Below, piece after piece: positions 13,486 through 16,375 of a DNA stretch of 16,375 bases. The position numbers and the translations under genes were made by a program. The notes under the pieces are model-generated. The model ran no database searches. It was not told the origin of the DNA and worked only from the letters and a program-made list of their open reading frames with translations. Origin of the DNA: Oscillospiraceae bacterium (GTDB taxonomy: Bacteria; Bacillota; Clostridia; Oscillospirales; UBA929); NCBI GenBank assembly GCA_031271325.1, contig JAISVY010000176.1, positions 1-16,375 of the forward strand, read 5' to 3'. Position 1 is the stretch's first letter, and each line of letters opens with the position of its first letter.

Positions 13486-14496
13486 ATGCGTAAGGCATTT
13501 GTTTTGGCTGCCGTCATGACGGCGCTGTTGTGCGGGTGCGCCGCCGTTCCCGCGCCGTCTGCCTCGCCGGAAACGCCTTCGCTTGTGAACATCGGCGGGA
13601 TAGAGCTTACACCGGGCGAGATGCGTTATTTGGTCGCGGAGGCGGCCGGTATGGGTTCAGAGGAGATTGACTGGGACGGCACCGTAGACGGAGTCCCCGC
13701 GCGGCGCTTTATTTTGGACGAGGCGTTGTCGATGGCGGTGTCGTCGTATACAACAGGCGTCAAAGCTGCCGAACTGGGGTTTTCATTGACCGACGAGGAA
13801 AAGAGCGAAATCGAATGGGAGATTACGCTGTATGCCGAGTACAAGGGCGGGCGCGAGGCTTTTTTGGCGTGGCTCTCGGACTCCGGGCTGACCGAGGAGC
13901 GATACCGGTTTTACAATTACGAGGCGCCCCTATATCAAAAAAAGATGATCGAGGGTCTGTACGGTCCGGGAGGTATTTACGAACCGGGTGAGCAAACAGA
14001 AAGAACCTTCTTTTCCGAACACTACCTGAGTGCGAGTTACATATACATTTTGGGCGTCGACGACCATGGCGAGCCGCTGACCGGCGAGCTTTACCAGACC
14101 CAGAAGAACATCGCGGACGCGCTGCGGCGGCAAGCCGTTGCCGGAGAAGACTTCACGGAGCTTGTGGAGACGCACGGGCAGGATTACCTGATGTCCCTTT
14201 CTCCCGAAGGGCGCACCGTGCCGCGCGGCGAACTGAGCGAGGTCGCGGAATCCGCTCTGACGGCTCTTGCCGAAGGCGGCATCTCGGAGACGGTGGAGGC
14301 CGACGGAGGTTTCTATATCCTCAAGCGTCTGCCGATTGACTGGGAATGGTTTGAGAAAAACCGCGAAGACGTTTGGTATATCTGCGCAGAAGACGCCTAT
14401 TACAGGCAGCTCGCGGAATGGAGCGCCGCCGTGGAAACCCGCGTCAGCGACGAGTATTACCGGCTTGACCCGCAGGAGTGGATCGCGGTAGGGTAG
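13486..14496 (+). CDS. PrsA/SurA-like lipoprotein with degenerate parvulin domain
   Basis: This 336-residue lipoprotein has a basic N-terminus, a hydrophobic segment and a lipobox LCGC with the lipidated cysteine at C18, placing it on the outer face of the membrane. A Pro/Ser/Ala linker follows, then a helical SurA-like N-terminal region (about 40-170) and a PpiC/parvulin-like domain (about 183-283: ...GEDFTELVETHG..., VPRGELSEVAESAL, GGISETVEADGGFYILKRL). The two histidines of active parvulins (HIL near the first strand and GYHI in the last) are both tyrosine here (Y187, Y277), so it is probably a chaperone or foldase without isomerase activity. ATG 13486 has AGGGGTG upstream; the open frame back to 13396 is inside lplA. 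It starts 19 bases after lplA, probably in the same transcript. Confidence 0.78.
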   Translation: MRKAFVLAAVMTALLCGCAAVPAPSASPETPSLVNIGGIELTPGEMRYLVAEAAGMGSEEIDWDGTVDGVPARRFILDEALSMAVSSYTTGVKAAELGFSLTDEEKSEIEWEITLYAEYKGGREAFLAWLSDSGLTEERYRFYNYEAPLYQKKMIEGLYGPGGIYEPGEQTERTFFSEHYLSASYIYILGVDDHGEPLTGELYQTQKNIADALRRQAVAGEDFTELVETHGQDYLMSLSPEGRTVPRGELSEVAESALTALAEGGISETVEADGGFYILKRLPIDWEWFEKNREDVWYICAEDAYYRQLAEWSAAVETRVSDEYYRLDPQEWIAVG

Positions 14497-14518
14497 GGGA
14501 GGATAGGGTAGGGGATTG
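14489..14518 (+). repeat. G-rich 15-base tandem repeat with G-quadruplex pattern over a stop codon
   Basis: TAGGGTAGGGGA occurs twice with a 15-base period (14489-14500 and 14504-14515). The runs GGG-TA-GGGG-N6-GGG-TA-GGGG (14491-14514) fit the G3+N1-7 quadruplex rule on the coding strand. The stop codon of the lipoprotein gene (14494-14496) lies within it. Confidence 0.7.
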
Positions 14519-14577
14519 AGAAACGTAAAACCCTGCGTGAGCGGGATGGGCGGAACTGCCGGAGGGAGGGAGAATTG

Positions 14578-15213
14578 ATGAAAAACGGTAAAAGGACATT
14601 TTGGATTTTAAATTCCGTACACGGTTTTTTAGTGCTGACGGACGGTCTTTTAACGTATTTGGGTACGCCTGACTTAACCTATGAGGCAAATCCTCTTGTG
14701 TCCGTATTCGGTCTTGGATGGGGAGCGCTGTTTACTGTTAATGTGATGGTATTTTCTTTGTGTATAGTATTGTCGTACTATAATTATGTAAAATATAAAC
14801 GCCCGGAAATACCGTATGAAGGATATTGTGAATACTCTTCCATGCTTTTCTATGGGCGTCCCGATCGGTTTAGATGGTCATTTTATAAGTTGCCCAAATA
14901 TTGGAAACCTGTGTTCGCGGCTTCCGGATATGCGTTAGGAATTGCACTTCCGGCGGACAGATTCATTATTGATTTCCAATGGGTTCTGTTTTTAACGGAC
15001 AGCCCGATTGAAAGAATCTATAACCCTTTTCGCTCGTTGTTCCCATGGGGACGCTTTGACGTTGTTTTCGCAACCGTACTGCTCATTGTTTTGGTCATTC
15101 GCTGGACTTTCAAAGAATGCAAGCTGAACAGGCTGGAATTGATCAGGCAAAAAGAGCAGAAAATATCCGGTCAAATAAAACCTTTAGAAGAGAACAAATT
15201 ACTTTGGAGATAG
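14578..15213 (+). CDS. Hypothetical four-helix integral membrane protein
   Basis: This is a 211-residue protein that I do not recognise with confidence. Hydrophobic segments at about residues 8-28, 43-68, 110-134 and 158-176 suggest four membrane helices, followed by a charged tail (177-211). The N-terminal block TDGLLTYLG...EANPL (21-40) recalls small DUF5658-like membrane proteins, but this is a weak resemblance. ATG 14578 follows GGAGGGAGGGAG (14561-14572) by 5 bases; the TTG one codon earlier is less likely. Its codon use is much more AT-rich than its neighbours (hand counts of two 60-base rows: 26 and 18 GC, against 36 in an lplA row), suggesting separate origin. It ends 2 bases before the aldo/keto reductase. 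Confidence 0.65.
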   Translation: MKNGKRTFWILNSVHGFLVLTDGLLTYLGTPDLTYEANPLVSVFGLGWGALFTVNVMVFSLCIVLSYYNYVKYKRPEIPYEGYCEYSSMLFYGRPDRFRWSFYKLPKYWKPVFAASGYALGIALPADRFIIDFQWVLFLTDSPIERIYNPFRSLFPWGRFDVVFATVLLIVLVIRWTFKECKLNRLELIRQKEQKISGQIKPLEENKLLWR

Positions 15214-15215
15214 CC

Positions 15216-16187
15216 ATGACCTATAATTTGCTCGGGAAGACCGGGCTTTCCGTGTCCCCGCTGTGCTTCGGCACCCTCCCGTTTTCACCGCTGCAAAACT
15301 ATCGGGGCGGCGGCGCGGCGGGGGAAGCGCTGGCGCGGGCGTTCGCGCTCGGCGTAAATTTCATTGATACGGCGCAGTTGTACGGCAATTATGACGTGCT
15401 GCGCCCCTCGCTGAAACAAGAAAAGCGGGACATTGTTGTCGCGTCGAAAACTTACGCTTACACCCGCGAGGACGCTTTGCTGGCGGTGGAGGAAGCGCGG
15501 GCGGCGCTCGAGCGCGACGTGATCGAAATCTTCCTGCTGCACGAGCAGGAGAGCGAACACACCCTGCGCGGTCACGCACCGGCGCTGGAAGCGCTTTACG
15601 AATGCAAAGCCAAGGGGACGGTGCGCGCCGTCGGGCTGTCAACGCATCGCCCGGAAGGGGTTTTCGCGGCGGTGAACGCCGGGCTGGATGTGGTGCACCC
15701 GCTGCTGAACATGGCGGGACTGGGGTTAACGGCGGCCGCGGGGGACGGGAGAAGTACGGGTGAACGCAGTTCGTCCCTGCAGGGGCGGGCGGCGATGGAA
15801 GCGGCGGTAACCGCGGCGGCGGAAGCCGGGCTGGGCGTATATATCATGAAGGCGCTCGGCGGCGGGCACTTGTGGCGGGATGCGCAGAACGCGCTGACAT
15901 ACGCCCGGCAGTGGGGGCACAGCCTGGCGCTCGGGATGCGGGATGCACAGGAGGTTGAGGCGGCCGCCGCGTTTTTTGAGACCGGCGCGCTGCCGGCGCT
16001 GAAAGACGTCAAACCGCGTACACTGCATATCGCGCCGTGGTGTACCGGCTGCGGGCGGTGCGTTGACAGATGTCCCAATCATGCGCTGACGGTCAGCGGC
16101 GGACATGCCTCTTGTGATCAAAGCGCTTGCCTGACGTGCGGCTATTGCGGGGCGGTGTGTCCGGAATTTTGCATAAAAGTGGTTTGA
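15216..16187 (+). CDS. Aldo/keto reductase with C-terminal two-[4Fe-4S] ferredoxin domain
   Basis: The 323-residue protein has an AKR barrel carrying the catalytic tetrad D51 (FIDTAQLYGN), Y56, K78 (VVASKTY) and H109 (FLLHEQE), then SxHRPE (142-147), IMKALGGGHL (210-219) and a ferredoxin domain with two CxxCxxCxxxCP clusters (C276, C279, C282, C286 and C305, C308, C311, C315). This fusion is common in anaerobes and is thought to link NAD(P)H-type or ferredoxin electrons to carbonyl reduction; the substrate is unknown. Residues 173-191 look like an insertion of small and polar residues where the barrel usually has a short loop. ATG 15216 is chosen for TTGGAGA directly upstream; the longer frame overlaps the membrane protein gene. 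Confidence 0.9.
   Translation: MTYNLLGKTGLSVSPLCFGTLPFSPLQNYRGGGAAGEALARAFALGVNFIDTAQLYGNYDVLRPSLKQEKRDIVVASKTYAYTREDALLAVEEARAALERDVIEIFLLHEQESEHTLRGHAPALEALYECKAKGTVRAVGLSTHRPEGVFAAVNAGLDVVHPLLNMAGLGLTAAAGDGRSTGERSSSLQGRAAMEAAVTAAAEAGLGVYIMKALGGGHLWRDAQNALTYARQWGHSLALGMRDAQEVEAAAAFFETGALPALKDVKPRTLHIAPWCTGCGRCVDRCPNHALTVSGGHASCDQSACLTCGYCGAVCPEFCIKVV
15732..15788. repeat. Palindrome-rich putative insert within the aldo/keto reductase gene
   Basis: This stretch encodes extra residues 173-191. GGGACG (15742-15747) and CGTCCC (15772-15777) are inverted repeats, and CCCTGCAGGG (15775-15784) is a perfect palindrome. GCAGGGGCGGG (15779-15789) recurs inverted at 7836-7846, outside any gene. The insert boundaries are approximate. 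Confidence 0.4.
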
Positions 16188-16192
16188 GAAAT

Positions 16193-16221
16193 TTGACAGG
16201 GTGGGAAAATTGTGATACAAT
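16193..16221 (+). promoter_or_regulatory. Near-consensus sigma-A promoter pointing out of the window
   Basis: TTGACA (16193-16198), a 17-base spacer and TACAAT (16216-16221) with TGA immediately upstream form the best promoter in the window. It begins 6 bases after the reductase stop, and no gene start is visible before 16375. The transcript would run through repeat copy D. Confidence 0.75.
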
Positions 16222-16246
16222 GCCACGGATGAAGACATAAAGGCAC

Positions 16247-16370
16247 CTCTAAAAAACCCCCGCTCCGGCTTGCGATGCCGCGCCATAGGCGCCTGTTCGC
16301 AAGCGCTGCGCTCGTTTTGTTCGGCTTTGCCGAACAAAAACATGGGTTTTTAGAGCGTCTTATAAGAAGC
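16247..16370. repeat. Copy D of dispersed inverted repeat
   Basis: The outer arms CTCTAAAAAACCC (16247-16259) and GGGTTTTTAGAG (16344-16355) match copies A and C. Inside, TTCGCAAGCGCT (16296-16307) matches CTCGCAAGCGCT of copy C (7283-7294). A long hairpin, GTTTTGTTCGGC-TTT-GCCGAACAAAAAC (16314-16341), sits where copy C has its GTCCGCC hairpin. The right flank TCTTATAAGA (16359-16368) is a 10-base palindrome. The element has no coding capacity. Confidence 0.7.
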
Positions 16371-16375
16371 GAGGT

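Noticed and set aside
16229..16240. Mini-ORF ATGAAGACATAA after the right-end promoter as a leader peptide
   Set aside because: Three codons with no ribosome site; too short to support.

Overview
The window looks like a chromosomal segment of a fairly GC-rich Gram-positive anaerobe, most probably a member of class Clostridia. The evidence is a set of SD-driven genes with frequent TTG/GTG starts, an S-layer-homology (SLH) secreted protein, a DUF4364 protein, a ferredoxin-type aldo/keto reductase, a ferritin-like protein and a PrsA-like lipoprotein. The species cannot be named from the sequence alone. No rRNA, tRNA, CRISPR array, transposase or phage gene was seen.

Layout. 1-291 (+) is the tail of a hybrid histidine kinase or response regulator, closed by a strong bidirectional terminator-like repeat. 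450-2249 (+) encodes a secreted SLH-domain protein. A structured intergenic region (2250-2504) separates it from a six-gene minus-strand aromatic operon, transcribed tyrA, aroB, aroC, aroK, aroQ, aroE (7126 down to 2505). Four of its five junctions overlap by 4 or 10 bases; only aroK-aroQ has a real gap. A 180-base nested inverted repeat lies upstream of tyrA. 7383-7778 (+) is a ferritin-like diiron protein. A second minus-strand pair follows, valS then folC (11912 down to 7876), with a 4-base overlap. A compact divergent promoter region (about 11994-12037) drives valS leftward and, rightward, a small ORF, a DUF4364 regulator-like gene, a lipoate-protein ligase and a parvulin-like lipoprotein. 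An AT-rich membrane protein gene and an aldo/keto reductase follow. The right end holds a near-consensus promoter followed by another copy of the dispersed repeat.

How the genes work together. aroB, aroQ, aroE, aroK and aroC cover the shikimate pathway from DAHP to chorismate except EPSP synthase (aroA) and DAHP synthase. tyrA takes the product towards tyrosine. valS and folC are housekeeping. lplA salvages lipoate.

Most of the gene content is ordinary. The notable signals are non-genic. One is a dispersed family of inverted-repeat elements with ends near AAGAAGCTCTAAAAACC. The other is a set of apparent in-frame, palindrome-rich inserts inside four conserved enzymes (AroE, FolC twice, ValS, aldo/keto reductase), reminiscent of the Rickettsia palindromic elements. 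Further oddities are a shortened chorismate synthase loop, a parvulin domain with both conserved histidines replaced by tyrosine, a lipoate ligase without its accessory C-terminal domain, overlapping divergent promoters whose -35 boxes sit in one dyad, and a G-quadruplex-type tandem repeat across a stop codon.
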